Shown here: piece by piece, positions 1 to 5,844 of the stretch
Layout of the letters: the number at the start of each line of letters is the position of its first letter
Position numbering within the stretch: position 1 is the first letter of the stretch
Assembly: GCA_002328625.1 (NCBI GenBank)
Contig: DCVC01000038.1
Location: 13,291-23,212 of the forward strand
Source: Bacteroidales bacterium UBA2198
Lineage (GTDB): Bacteria; Bacteroidota; Bacteroidia; Bacteroidales; VadinHA17
Direction: 5' to 3'
DNA length: 9,922 bases
The notes under the pieces: generated by a model
The model's input: only the letters and a program-made list of their open reading frames with translations
Told to the model about the DNA's origin: nothing
The model's database searches: none
Translations under genes and position numbers: made by a program

Positions 1-528
1 GAGAAAAGGTATGTTGTTGCACCGGCAGGGCTGAAGGTAGGACAGAAGATATTATCGGGAAAGAACGCCACTCCGGAAGTAGGGAACACTATGTTTCTCA
101 ATGATATTCCACTGGGAACCATTGTTCATAATATTGAACTGAAACCAGGCAAGGGAGCTGCTTTGGCCCGGAGTGCAGGAACTTATGCACAGCTTTCTGC
201 GCGGGATGGCAAATACGCAACAATTAAACTGCCATCTGGGGAAACCAGGCTTGTTCTTACCACATGCCGTGCTACCATTGGTTCTGTATCCAATCCCGAT
301 CATAATCTTGAAAGATCAGGAAAAGCAGGCCGTACACGTTGGCAGGGTCGCCGGCCAAGGGTAAGGGGTGTGGTTATGAACCCGGTCGATCATCCGATGG
401 GAGGTGGTGAAGGAAGAGCATCAGGCGGTCACCCACGGTCACGGAAAGGTATTCCTGCTAAAGGATATAAGACCCGTGACAAGAAGAAATACTCTGCAAA
501 GCAAATTATTGAAAGAAGGAAAAAATAA
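1..528 (+). CDS. rplB: 50S ribosomal protein L2 (uL2), 3' part, cut by the window start
   Basis: This is the C-terminal 175 residues of L2, read in frame from base 1; the start lies before the window. L2 is a primary 23S rRNA-binding protein near the peptidyl-transferase centre and is needed for subunit association. The fragment holds the SH3-like domain (around GTIVHNIELKPGKG) and the C-terminal globular domain. The hallmark NPVDHPMGGGEGR begins at base 379. Its His (codon at 391) matches E. coli H229, a residue long studied for its role near the active site. E. coli has PHGGG where this protein has PMGGG, a change I recall as usual in Bacteroidota. The tail is basic (IIERRKK), as expected for the rRNA-embedded end. 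The next gene, rpsS, follows after 10 bases, the standard S10-operon order. Identity is secure. Confidence 0.98.
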   Translation, partial: EKRYVVAPAGLKVGQKILSGKNATPEVGNTMFLNDIPLGTIVHNIELKPGKGAALARSAGTYAQLSARDGKYATIKLPSGETRLVLTTCRATIGSVSNPDHNLERSGKAGRTRWQGRRPRVRGVVMNPVDHPMGGGEGRASGGHPRSRKGIPAKGYKTRDKKKYSAKQIIERRKK

Positions 529-538
529 CTGAGATTTT

Positions 539-802
539 ATGAGCAGATCAATTAAAAAAGGCCCTTTCATTGATTTTAAACTCGAGAAGAGGATTACGGA
601 AATGAATGAGGGACACAAGAAATCAGTTCTAAAGACCTGGTCGAGAAGATCAGTAATCTCGCCTGACTTTGTCGGACATACTGTTGCAGTTCATAATGGA
701 AACAAATTTATCCCTGTTTATATTACCGAGAATATGGTGGGTCATAAGCTGGGAGAATTTGCACCTACACGTACTTTCAGAGGTCACTCAGGGAACAAGT
801 AA
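539..802 (+). CDS. rpsS: 30S ribosomal protein S19 (uS19)
   Basis: S19 sits in the head of the small subunit, forms a complex with S13 and contacts the A-site finger of 23S rRNA. The protein is 87 residues, close to the usual length of about 90. The N-terminus MSRSIKKGPFID is typical. The family signature is present at about residues 54-77, including the NGNKFIPVYI strand and the GHKLGEFAPT segment. The start is the only sensible ATG, 10 bases after rplB. Its leader (ataactgagatttt) has no SD. The position between L2 and L22 is canonical. A 32-base gap follows before rplV. Confidence 0.98.
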   Translation: MSRSIKKGPFIDFKLEKRITEMNEGHKKSVLKTWSRRSVISPDFVGHTVAVHNGNKFIPVYITENMVGHKLGEFAPTRTFRGHSGNK

Positions 803-834
803 TAAATGATGCAGTCAGTGAAAAACATTTAGAA

Positions 835-1254
835 ATGGGTGCAAGAAAAAGAAATACAGCAGAAAGAAGAAAAGAGGCCACCAGGGACAATTACCAGGCA
901 ATCCTCAGAAACTGTCCGACATCGCCTCGTAAAATGAGACTTGTTACAAGACTTATCAGCGGGCTGGAAGTGAACAAAGCTCTTGATGTCCTGAAATTTT
1001 CTCCTCAGGAGGCTTCCCGCAGGCTGGAGAAAGTTCTTCTGTCAGCGATTGCCAATTGGCAATCAAAAAATGAAGGTGTAAGGGTTGAAGAAAGCAAGCT
1101 TTTTGTAAAGAAGATAAGTGTTGATGGTGGCCGTTCACTTAAGAGGCTGCAAACAGCGCCACAGGGAAGAGCCTATAGGATAAGGAAGAGATCAAACCAT
1201 GTAACCCTGGTACTGGAGAGTATGAATAAGGAAGTTGAAAAAACAACAAAATAA
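835..1254 (+). CDS. rplV: 50S ribosomal protein L22 (uL22), with N-terminal extension
   Basis: L22 binds several 23S rRNA domains, and its long beta-hairpin lines the nascent-peptide exit tunnel, where mutations confer macrolide resistance. At 139 residues it is about 30 longer than the E. coli protein (110). The extra length is mainly a charged N-terminal extension (MGARKRNTAERRKEA), a form I recall from Bacteroidota, plus a short basic tail. The core starts near residue 30 with CPTSPRKMRLV. The tunnel hairpin is the DGGRSLKRLQTAPQGRAYRI region, and the end carries the KRSNHVTLVL signature. No SD precedes the ATG; the leader is A-rich. The coding sequence contains an 18-base perfect palindrome, listed separately. 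Confidence 0.98.
   Translation: MGARKRNTAERRKEATRDNYQAILRNCPTSPRKMRLVTRLISGLEVNKALDVLKFSPQEASRRLEKVLLSAIANWQSKNEGVRVEESKLFVKKISVDGGRSLKRLQTAPQGRAYRIRKRSNHVTLVLESMNKEVEKTTK
1047..1064. repeat. 18-base perfect palindrome inside rplV
   Basis: The sequence GATTGCCAATTGGCAATC equals its own reverse complement. As RNA it could fold as a 7-pair stem with an AATT loop. It is followed by six A's on the + strand, so it does not look like a terminator for the operon; read on the minus strand it is followed by a mixed sequence. It encodes the conserved IANWQS part of L22, so protein conservation explains part of it. Function is unknown and it may be coincidence. The confidence refers to a functional role, not to the palindrome itself, which is exact. 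Confidence 0.3.
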
Positions 1255-1259
1255 AATAA

Positions 1260-1958
1260 ATGGGACAAAAAGCAAATCCGATAGGTAACAGACTTGGTAT
1301 TATCAAAGGTTGGGATTCAAACTGGTACGGAGGAAAAGATTTTTCCGGCAAACTGGTGGAAGATACGAAGATAAGGGAGTACCTGAGTGCCCGACTGGCA
1401 AAAGCCAGTATCTCTAAGATAATCATAGAGAGGACCCTGAAACTGATTACGGTAACAGTTAATACAGCCCGTCCGGGTATCATTATTGGCAAAGGCGGCC
1501 AGGAAGTCGACAAGCTGAAGGAAGAACTTAAGAAAATTACAAAGAAAGAGGTTCAGATAAACATCTTCGAAGTAAAACGTCCCGAATTGGATGCAAATAT
1601 TGTCTCAAATAATATAGCGCGTCAGCTTGAGGGCAAGATCTCGTACCGCAGGGCTATAAAGATGTCAATTGCATCGACTATGCGTATGGGGGCTGAAGGG
1701 ATAAAGGTTGTTATTTCTGGCAGGCTTGGAGGAGCAGAGATGGCAAGAAGCGAAACCTATAAAGAAGGCCGCATACCTCTTCATACATTAAGAGCCGATA
1801 TAGATTATGCTCTTGCTGAGGCGCATACAAAAGTGGGTCTTATTGGAATTAAGGTATGGATTTGTAACGGTGAAGTTTTTGGCAAGAGGGACCTCAGTCC
1901 GAACATAGGGGCAAGGAATGCCAAGAATAAGAGCCTTAAGCGAAAGGCAAAAAAATAG
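1260..1958 (+). CDS. rpsC: 30S ribosomal protein S3 (uS3)
   Basis: S3 forms part of the mRNA entry channel on the 30S head, together with S4 and S5. It takes part in unwinding mRNA structure. The protein is 232 residues, matching the usual length. The type II KH domain carries its GxxG loop as GKGG at residues 77-80. The helicase-associated basic residues in E. coli (R131, R132, K135) correspond to R130, R131 and K134 in SYRRAIK. The C-terminal domain holds the GRLGGAEMARSETYKEGR signature and LHTLRADIDYA. The basic tail ends in KRKAKK. The ATG is 5 bases after rplV, preceded only by A/T-rich sequence (aaaataaaataa), with no SD. A 39-base gap follows. Confidence 0.98.
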   Translation: MGQKANPIGNRLGIIKGWDSNWYGGKDFSGKLVEDTKIREYLSARLAKASISKIIIERTLKLITVTVNTARPGIIIGKGGQEVDKLKEELKKITKKEVQINIFEVKRPELDANIVSNNIARQLEGKISYRRAIKMSIASTMRMGAEGIKVVISGRLGGAEMARSETYKEGRIPLHTLRADIDYALAEAHTKVGLIGIKVWICNGEVFGKRDLSPNIGARNAKNKSLKRKAKK

Positions 1959-1997
1959 ACTTTTAACAGCAGAAAAATCAAATAACATATTTGAGCC

Positions 1998-2420
1998 ATG
2001 TTACAACCGAAAAGAACAAAATACAGGAGAGCCCAAAAAGGGAGGATGAAGGGTAATGCACAGAGAGGCAATCAGCTGGCATTCGGGTCATTTGGCATCA
2101 AAGCGCTGGAGCAGAGCTGGATCACCGGCAGGCAGATAGAAGCTGCCCGTCAGGCCGTTACCCGGCACATGAAGCGTGAAGGCCAGTTATGGATCAGGAT
2201 CTTTCCAGATAAGCCAATAACAAAAAAGCCTGCCGAAGTACGGATGGGTAAAGGAAAAGGAGCTCCTGAAGGTTTTGTTGTACCGGTAACCCCGGGCAGA
2301 ATACTTCTTGAGGCTGAAGGGGTGCCTTATGATGTTGCGAAGGAAGCCCTGCGCCTGGGCGCACAGAAACTTCCGATAACCACTAAATTCATTGTGAGAC
2401 GAGATTACATACAGGAATAA
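1998..2420 (+). CDS. rplP: 50S ribosomal protein L16 (uL16)
   Basis: L16 organises the A-site tRNA elbow region and joins the large subunit late in assembly. The protein is 140 residues, slightly longer than E. coli L16 (136). The N-terminus MLQPKRTKYRRAQKGR is typical. Both family signatures are visible: KREGQLWIRIFP at residues 59-70 and RMGKGKG at 82-88, the Arg of which corresponds to the residue hydroxylated by YcfD (RoxA) in E. coli; whether this host modifies it cannot be read from DNA. The start follows a 39-base spacer with no SD. The order L16-L29-S17 is the normal one. Confidence 0.98.
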   Translation: MLQPKRTKYRRAQKGRMKGNAQRGNQLAFGSFGIKALEQSWITGRQIEAARQAVTRHMKREGQLWIRIFPDKPITKKPAEVRMGKGKGAPEGFVVPVTPGRILLEAEGVPYDVAKEALRLGAQKLPITTKFIVRRDYIQE

Positions 2421-2433
2421 AATATTGACTTAG

Positions 2434-2664
2434 ATGAAAATTTCAGAAATAAGGGAACTAAGCACACCTGATCTTCTCGAGCGTATTGACACCGAAAGGA
2501 CAATGCTAGTTCGGCTGAAGCTCAGCCACGCTATTACCCCTCTTGATAATCCACAGAAACTTAAGCAGGCAAAACTTACAATAGCACGCCTGTTAACAGA
2601 GTTGCGTGCCAGAGAATTGAATACCAAAATTAACAGCCAGATCAGCAATGGAAAGAAATCTTAG
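2434..2664 (+). CDS. rpmC: 50S ribosomal protein L29 (uL29)
   Basis: L29 is a small two-helix protein near the tunnel exit, next to L23, and forms part of the docking area for SRP and trigger factor. At 76 residues it is longer than E. coli L29 (63); the extra residues form a polar C-terminal tail after RARELNTK. The N-terminus MKISEIRELSTPDLLERI and the NPQKLKQAKLTIARLLTEL helix fit the family signature. Its last 17 bases overlap the start of rpsQ in a different frame, so the two are probably coupled in translation. No SD precedes the ATG (aaaatattgacttag). Confidence 0.96.
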   Translation: MKISEIRELSTPDLLERIDTERTMLVRLKLSHAITPLDNPQKLKQAKLTIARLLTELRARELNTKINSQISNGKKS

Positions 2665-2902
2665 AAAAGAGCGTATCGGAGTTGTTGTAAGTAATAAAAT
2701 GAACAAATCCATAGTGGTGGCCATACAGAGGAAGGTAAAACATCCGATTTATGGCAAGTTCGTTAACAAGACAAAAAAGCTGATGGCCCACGATGAGGAG
2801 AATTCATGCAATATCGGCGACACTGTACGTATTTCAGAGACCAGGCCTCTGAGCAAGAATAAAACCTGGAGATTAGTTGAAATAATCGAAAGAGCTAAAT
2901 AA
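2648..2902 (+). CDS. rpsQ: 30S ribosomal protein S17 (uS17)
   Basis: S17 is an OB-fold primary binder of the 5' domain of 16S rRNA and is needed early in 30S assembly. The protein is 84 residues, the usual bacterial length. The start at 2648 lies inside rpmC (17-base overlap). It is preferred because MERNLRKERIGVVVSNKM matches the conserved N-terminus and the next Met, residue 18, would remove the first strand. The family signature GDTVRISETRPLS is at residues 57-69. Only 2 bases separate its stop from the start of rplN. Confidence 0.97.
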   Translation: MERNLRKERIGVVVSNKMNKSIVVAIQRKVKHPIYGKFVNKTKKLMAHDEENSCNIGDTVRISETRPLSKNKTWRLVEIIERAK

Positions 2903-2904
2903 TT

Positions 2905-3270
2905 ATGATACAACAGGAAAGCAGATTGACAGTTGCTGATAACTCAGGCGCCAAGGAGGTATTATGTATACGGGTACTGGGTGGCAGCAAAAAAAGATAT
3001 GCCACAGTTGGAGATACTATTGTTGTAAGTGTGAAAAGCGCACTTCCTTCAGGTGAGGCAAAAAAAGGGACGGTAAGCAAAGCAGTTGTGGTAAGGACAA
3101 AAAAGGAGATACGCCGTTCGGATGGTTCTTATATAAGGTTTGATGATAATGCGGTTGTATTGCTTAATAATCTGAATGAGGTCCGCGGTACACGTATTTT
3201 TGGTCCTGTAGCCAGGGAGCTTCGCGACAAGTATATGAAAATTGTTTCCCTGGCACCCGAAGTCTTGTAA
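2905..3270 (+). CDS. rplN: 50S ribosomal protein L14 (uL14)
   Basis: L14 lies at the subunit interface, forms bridges to 16S rRNA and is the target of the silencing factor RsfS. The protein is 121 residues, the standard length. MIQQESRLTVADNSGAKEVL and the following CIRVLGG are characteristic. The signature region around SKAVVVRTKKEIRRSDGS and FDDNAVVLLN is intact. By E. coli convention this is the first gene of the spc block, but only 2 bases separate it from rpsQ, so no separate promoter fits here. Codons 17-19 (Lys-Glu-Val) create an internal AAGGAGGT followed by an out-of-frame ATG; see findings. Confidence 0.98.
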   Translation: MIQQESRLTVADNSGAKEVLCIRVLGGSKKRYATVGDTIVVSVKSALPSGEAKKGTVSKAVVVRTKKEIRRSDGSYIRFDDNAVVLLNNLNEVRGTRIFGPVARELRDKYMKIVSLAPEVL

Positions 3271-3288
3271 TGTATTAAAAAGACGGAA

Positions 3289-3612
3289 ATGCAGAAGAAA
3301 ATACATATTAAAAAAGGTGATACGGTTATGGTAATAACCGGGGAATCAAAAGGTCAGAAAGGCCGCGTACTGGAAGTAGACAGGAGAAAAAACAGAGCTA
3401 TCGTTGAAGGTATTAACATGGTATCAAAACATACCAAACCAAATGCAAAATCTCCGCAGGGCGGAATTTTAAAGAAAGAGGCTCCTGTTCATATTTCAAA
3501 TCTGATGCTTATTGATCCTGCATCGGGAAAACCCACAAGGATCGGCAGACGACTTAATGATAAAAATAGATTAGTCCGTTATTCAAAAAAATCAGGGGAG
3601 GAGATGAAGTGA
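3289..3612 (+). CDS. rplX: 50S ribosomal protein L24 (uL24)
   Basis: L24 is an assembly initiator that binds the 5' end of 23S rRNA and sits near the tunnel exit. The protein is 107 residues, normal for bacteria. The KOW motif is clear at about residues 8-35: KKGDTVMVITGESKGQKGRV. NMVSKHTKPNAKSPQGGI and the C-terminal IGRRLNDKNRLVRYSKKSGE follow the family pattern. Its stop TGA (3610-3612) overlaps the start of rplE. The last codons (SGEEMK) are encoded by a GGAGGAG run that can serve as the rplE ribosome binding site. Its own leader (aaaaagacggaa) has no strong SD. Confidence 0.97.
   Translation: MQKKIHIKKGDTVMVITGESKGQKGRVLEVDRRKNRAIVEGINMVSKHTKPNAKSPQGGILKKEAPVHISNLMLIDPASGKPTRIGRRLNDKNRLVRYSKKSGEEMK
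3597..3603 (+). promoter_or_regulatory. Strong Shine-Dalgarno-like run before rplE
   Basis: GGAGGAG lies within the last codons of rplX, 8 bases before the ATG at 3612 (5 before the in-frame GTG at 3609). It is one of only two strong SD-like sites at a gene start in this window. In E. coli the rplE start is where S8 represses the spc operon; I see no clear S8-type hairpin here by eye. Confidence 0.55.
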
Positions 3613-4163
3613 TGTATATACCTTCTTTAAAAACGAAATACAAAGCGGAAATTGTACCTGCATTAATGAAAGAATTTGGCTTCAAAACAGTGATGCAGGT
3701 GCCTAGATTGGAGAAAATTGTTATAAACCAGGGCATTGGGCAAGCTATAGCTGACAAAAAACTACTCGAATTTGGTGTCAGGGAATTATCAGACATTGCA
3801 GGGCAGAAAGCTGTTCAAACCTATTCTACAAAAGATATTTCAAATTTCAAGCTGAGAAAAAATATGCCCATAGGCATTATGGTGACACTTCGAAAAGAAA
3901 GGATGTATGAGTTTCTTGAAAGGCTTATTTCTGTTGCTTTGCCGCGTATACGCGACTTCAAAGGCATAAATTCGAAGCTTGACGGACATGGAAACTATAC
4001 GCTGGGAATTACTGAACAGATTATTTTCCCGGAAATAGATCTGGACAAGATTGTTAAAATCATGGGGCTTCAGGTCACATTTGTCACTTCAACTGATAAA
4101 GACGAGGAAGCACTGGCACTTCTTAAACATTTTGGTTTACCATTTAAAAGTTCTAAAAATTAA
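3612..4163 (+). CDS. rplE: 50S ribosomal protein L5 (uL5)
   Basis: L5 binds 5S rRNA in the central protuberance and touches P-site tRNA and S13. The protein is 183 residues from the ATG at 3612, near the usual 179-185. A GTG at 3609 would add one residue. ATG is preferred because it starts MYIPSLKTKYK, gives a one-base TGATG overlap with the rplX stop and is better spaced from the GGAGGAG run. The signature region LSDIAGQKAVQTYSTKDI, then FKLRKNMPIGIMVTLR, is intact. The central LPRIRDFKGIN and GNYTLGITEQIIFPEID segments are typical. Translational coupling to rplX is likely. Confidence 0.97.
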   Translation: MYIPSLKTKYKAEIVPALMKEFGFKTVMQVPRLEKIVINQGIGQAIADKKLLEFGVRELSDIAGQKAVQTYSTKDISNFKLRKNMPIGIMVTLRKERMYEFLERLISVALPRIRDFKGINSKLDGHGNYTLGITEQIIFPEIDLDKIVKIMGLQVTFVTSTDKDEEALALLKHFGLPFKSSKN

Positions 4164-4168
4164 ACAGT

Positions 4169-4438
4169 ATGGCTAAAGAATCGATGATGGCCCGTGAAGT
4201 TAAGCGCGCAAAGCTTGCTGAAAAATATGCGGCAAAGCGGGCAAAACTTAAAGCTGAAGGAGATTACGTCGGATTAAGCCGGCTCCCCAGAAATTCCAAT
4301 CCAAACAGGTTGAGAAACCGTTGCAGACTGACCGGACGTACAAGAGGATATATGAGACAATTTGGCGTCAGCAGGATTACTTTCAGAGAAATGGCTTCAT
4401 TCGGTTTGATTCCTGGCATAAAGAAAGCCAGCTGGTAA
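4169..4438 (+). CDS. rpsN: 30S ribosomal protein S14 (uS14), zinc-free 89-residue form
   Basis: S14 is a late-assembling protein of the 30S head, next to S3 and S10. The protein is 89 residues with one Cys, in NRCRLTGRTRG. It therefore has no CxxC zinc ribbon. It is the short C-minus type, distinct from the 61-residue zinc form and the 101-residue E. coli form. The signature around RCRLTGRTRGYMRQFGVSR is present, followed by ITFREMASFGLIPGIKKASW at the C-terminus. The start is 5 bases after rplE with no SD (ttaaacagt). A 39-base AT-rich gap follows, in which I see no convincing promoter or terminator. Confidence 0.97.
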   Translation: MAKESMMAREVKRAKLAEKYAAKRAKLKAEGDYVGLSRLPRNSNPNRLRNRCRLTGRTRGYMRQFGVSRITFREMASFGLIPGIKKASW

Positions 4439-4477
4439 TTACATTTTGATTATAAACTATATTAATTTAAAATAAAG

Positions 4478-4876
4478 ATGACCGATCCAGTTGCAGATTT
4501 ATTGACCCGAATAAGAAATGCCATCATGGCAGGTCATAAAATTGTTGAGGCTCCAGCATCCAATCTGAAGAAGGAGATTGCGAGAATCCTCTTTGAAAAA
4601 GGATATATACTTAGTTATAAGGTTATTGATGGCGAAAACCCGCAGGGTGTGTTAAAAATTGCTCTGAAATATAATCCAAAGAGCAAGAAGCCTGCAATAA
4701 ACTCAATAAAAAGAATAAGTCGCCCGGGACTGAGAAAGTATATCGGCGTTGATGAGATGCCAAGGGTTCTGAATGGTCTGGGTGTGGCGATTATATCAAC
4801 ATCAAAAGGATTAATGACTGATAAGGAAGCCAGGAAAGAGAAAATCGGAGGAGAGGTATTGTGTTATGTTTATTAA
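4478..4876 (+). CDS. rpsH: 30S ribosomal protein S8 (uS8)
   Basis: S8 binds the central domain of 16S rRNA. In E. coli it also represses the spc operon by binding its mRNA near the rplE start; whether that holds here is unknown. The protein is 132 residues, the normal length. MTDPVADLLTRIRNAIMAGH is the conserved N-terminus. The C-terminal signature GVAIISTSKGLMTDKEAR, then the closing GGEVLCYVY, are intact. The leader is very A/T-rich (aatttaaaataaag) with no SD. The gene is followed by a 16-base gap that carries the AGGAGG site of rplF. Confidence 0.98.
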   Translation: MTDPVADLLTRIRNAIMAGHKIVEAPASNLKKEIARILFEKGYILSYKVIDGENPQGVLKIALKYNPKSKKPAINSIKRISRPGLRKYIGVDEMPRVLNGLGVAIISTSKGLMTDKEARKEKIGGEVLCYVY

Positions 4877-4878
4877 AT

Positions 4879-4884
4879 AGGAGG
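4879..4884 (+). promoter_or_regulatory. Perfect Shine-Dalgarno (AGGAGG) before rplF
   Basis: AGGAGG (within aggaggagat) lies 8 bases before the rplF ATG, in the rpsH-rplF gap and outside any coding sequence. This is textbook SD spacing, unlike almost every other start in the window, where leaders are A/T-rich and lack an SD. Confidence 0.7.
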
Positions 4885-4892
4885 AGATACTA

Positions 4893-5447
4893 ATGTCGAG
4901 AATAGGAAAATTACCTGTAAACCTGCCCAGGAATGTGACTGTAAGTATCAGCGACACAAATGTGGTCAGTGTCAAAGGACCATTGGGTGAACTGACTCAG
5001 GCAATTGATAAAGACCTGAAAGTGGAAGTGGTTGATAATACAATTGTAATATCACGACCCTCTGAATCGAAAAATCACAAATCGCTTCATGGTCTTTCCA
5101 GGGCACTCATTACCAATATGGTCTTTGGTGTTTCACAAGGTTACAAGAAAGAACTTGAACTTGTTGGTGTTGGTTATCGTGCTGAAGCAAAAGGACAGCA
5201 TCTGGAAATGAGCCTCGGCTATTCACACGATATCATCATTGAGCTTCCCGGGGAGGTAAAAGTTGAAACGAAGACTGAACGGAGGAGCAATCCAATTATT
5301 ACCCTTACATGCATTGATAAGCAACTTATCGGACATGTGGCGGCAAAGATCAGATCTCTTCGTCCGCCTGAACCTTACAAGGGAAAAGGTATCAAATTCG
5401 TTGGGGAACAACTTAGAAGAAAGGCTGGGAAATCAGCAAGTGTATAG
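4893..5447 (+). CDS. rplF: 50S ribosomal protein L6 (uL6)
   Basis: L6 sits at the base of the L7/L12 stalk beside the sarcin-ricin loop, in the region contacted by elongation factors. The protein is 184 residues and consists of two homologous domains (about 1-80 and 82-184). MSRIGKLPVNLP opens it. The C-terminal signature PEPYKGKGIKF is at about residues 159-169, followed by VGEQLRRKAGKSASV. It is the only gene here with a perfect AGGAGG in a non-coding leader. A 31-base gap with no visible signal separates it from rplR. Confidence 0.98.
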   Translation: MSRIGKLPVNLPRNVTVSISDTNVVSVKGPLGELTQAIDKDLKVEVVDNTIVISRPSESKNHKSLHGLSRALITNMVFGVSQGYKKELELVGVGYRAEAKGQHLEMSLGYSHDIIIELPGEVKVETKTERRSNPIITLTCIDKQLIGHVAAKIRSLRPPEPYKGKGIKFVGEQLRRKAGKSASV

Positions 5448-5478
5448 GATGAATGTAACCTGGTAAAAGTTTTATAAG

Positions 5479-5838
5479 ATGGCTTTAACTAAATTGGAAA
5501 GAAGATCAAGGATCAGAATGAGGATCCGGAAAAAAATCAGCGGCACGACAGAAAAACCGCGTCTAGCAGTCTTCCGCAGCAATAAACAAATCTATGTTCA
5601 GGTTGTTGACGACCTTAAAGGAGAGACCCTTTTGTCAGCATGTTCCAGGGAAAAGGATATAGCCGGGAAGCAAGGTATAAAGAAAACCGAACAGGCAAAG
5701 CTTGTTGGCAAAATGCTTGCCGCCAAGTGCAAAGAGAAGGGTATTGAAAATGTGGTTTTTGACAGGAGCGGATATAAATATCATGGCAGAGTTAAATCAT
5801 TAGCTGATGCAGCCCGCGAAGGGGGATTAAAATTCTAG
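5479..5838 (+). CDS. rplR: 50S ribosomal protein L18 (uL18)
   Basis: L18 binds 5S rRNA and, with L5, attaches it to the 23S rRNA in the central protuberance. The protein is 119 residues, near the usual 117-120. The basic N-terminal arm (KLERRSRIRMRIRKKISG) that contacts 5S rRNA is followed by KPRLAVFRSNKQIYVQVVDD. The C-terminal core carries VVFDRSGYKYHGRVKSLADA and ends REGGLKF. The start is the first ATG after the 31-base spacer, with an A/T-rich leader lacking an SD. rpsE begins 6 bases after the stop. Confidence 0.98.
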   Translation: MALTKLERRSRIRMRIRKKISGTTEKPRLAVFRSNKQIYVQVVDDLKGETLLSACSREKDIAGKQGIKKTEQAKLVGKMLAAKCKEKGIENVVFDRSGYKYHGRVKSLADAAREGGLKF

Positions 5839-5844
5839 TGAAAT

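Noticed and set aside
52..364. Overlapping alternative frames within rplB
   Set aside because: The L2 frame is open from base 1 with unmistakable L2 motifs; the other frames are shadows.
806..832. Eight-codon mini-ORF (ATG ATG ... TAG) in the rpsS-rplV gap, ending 2 bases before the rplV start
   Set aside because: Too short to separate from chance, with no SD; it could be a coupling device, but nothing in the sequence supports it.
1394..1409. ACTGGC-AAAA-GCCAGT hairpin inside rpsC
   Set aside because: A 6-pair stem in coding sequence with no U-tract after it; not a terminator, and short enough to arise by chance.
1139..1513. 124-codon minus-strand reading frame across the rplV-rpsC junction, and other minus-strand frames
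   Set aside because: They are opposite-strand shadows of clearly identified ribosomal genes, with no recognisable domains and no room for their own signals.
1986..1993. CATATTTG before rplP as a -7 element
   Set aside because: One mismatch at the important first T of TAnnTTTG, and the only upstream partner is a plain TTTT run.
3943..3954. 12-base palindrome CGCGTATACGCG inside rplE
   Set aside because: About two such 12-base palindromes are expected by chance in this window, and the codons serve the conserved LPRIRDF.
4439..4477. Possible promoter in the AT-rich rpsN-rpsH gap (TTTTG followed by TAATTTAA)
   Set aside because: The -7 match is poor (T-to-A and G-to-A changes), and AT-rich gaps give such matches by chance; a promoter within the spc block is not expected.
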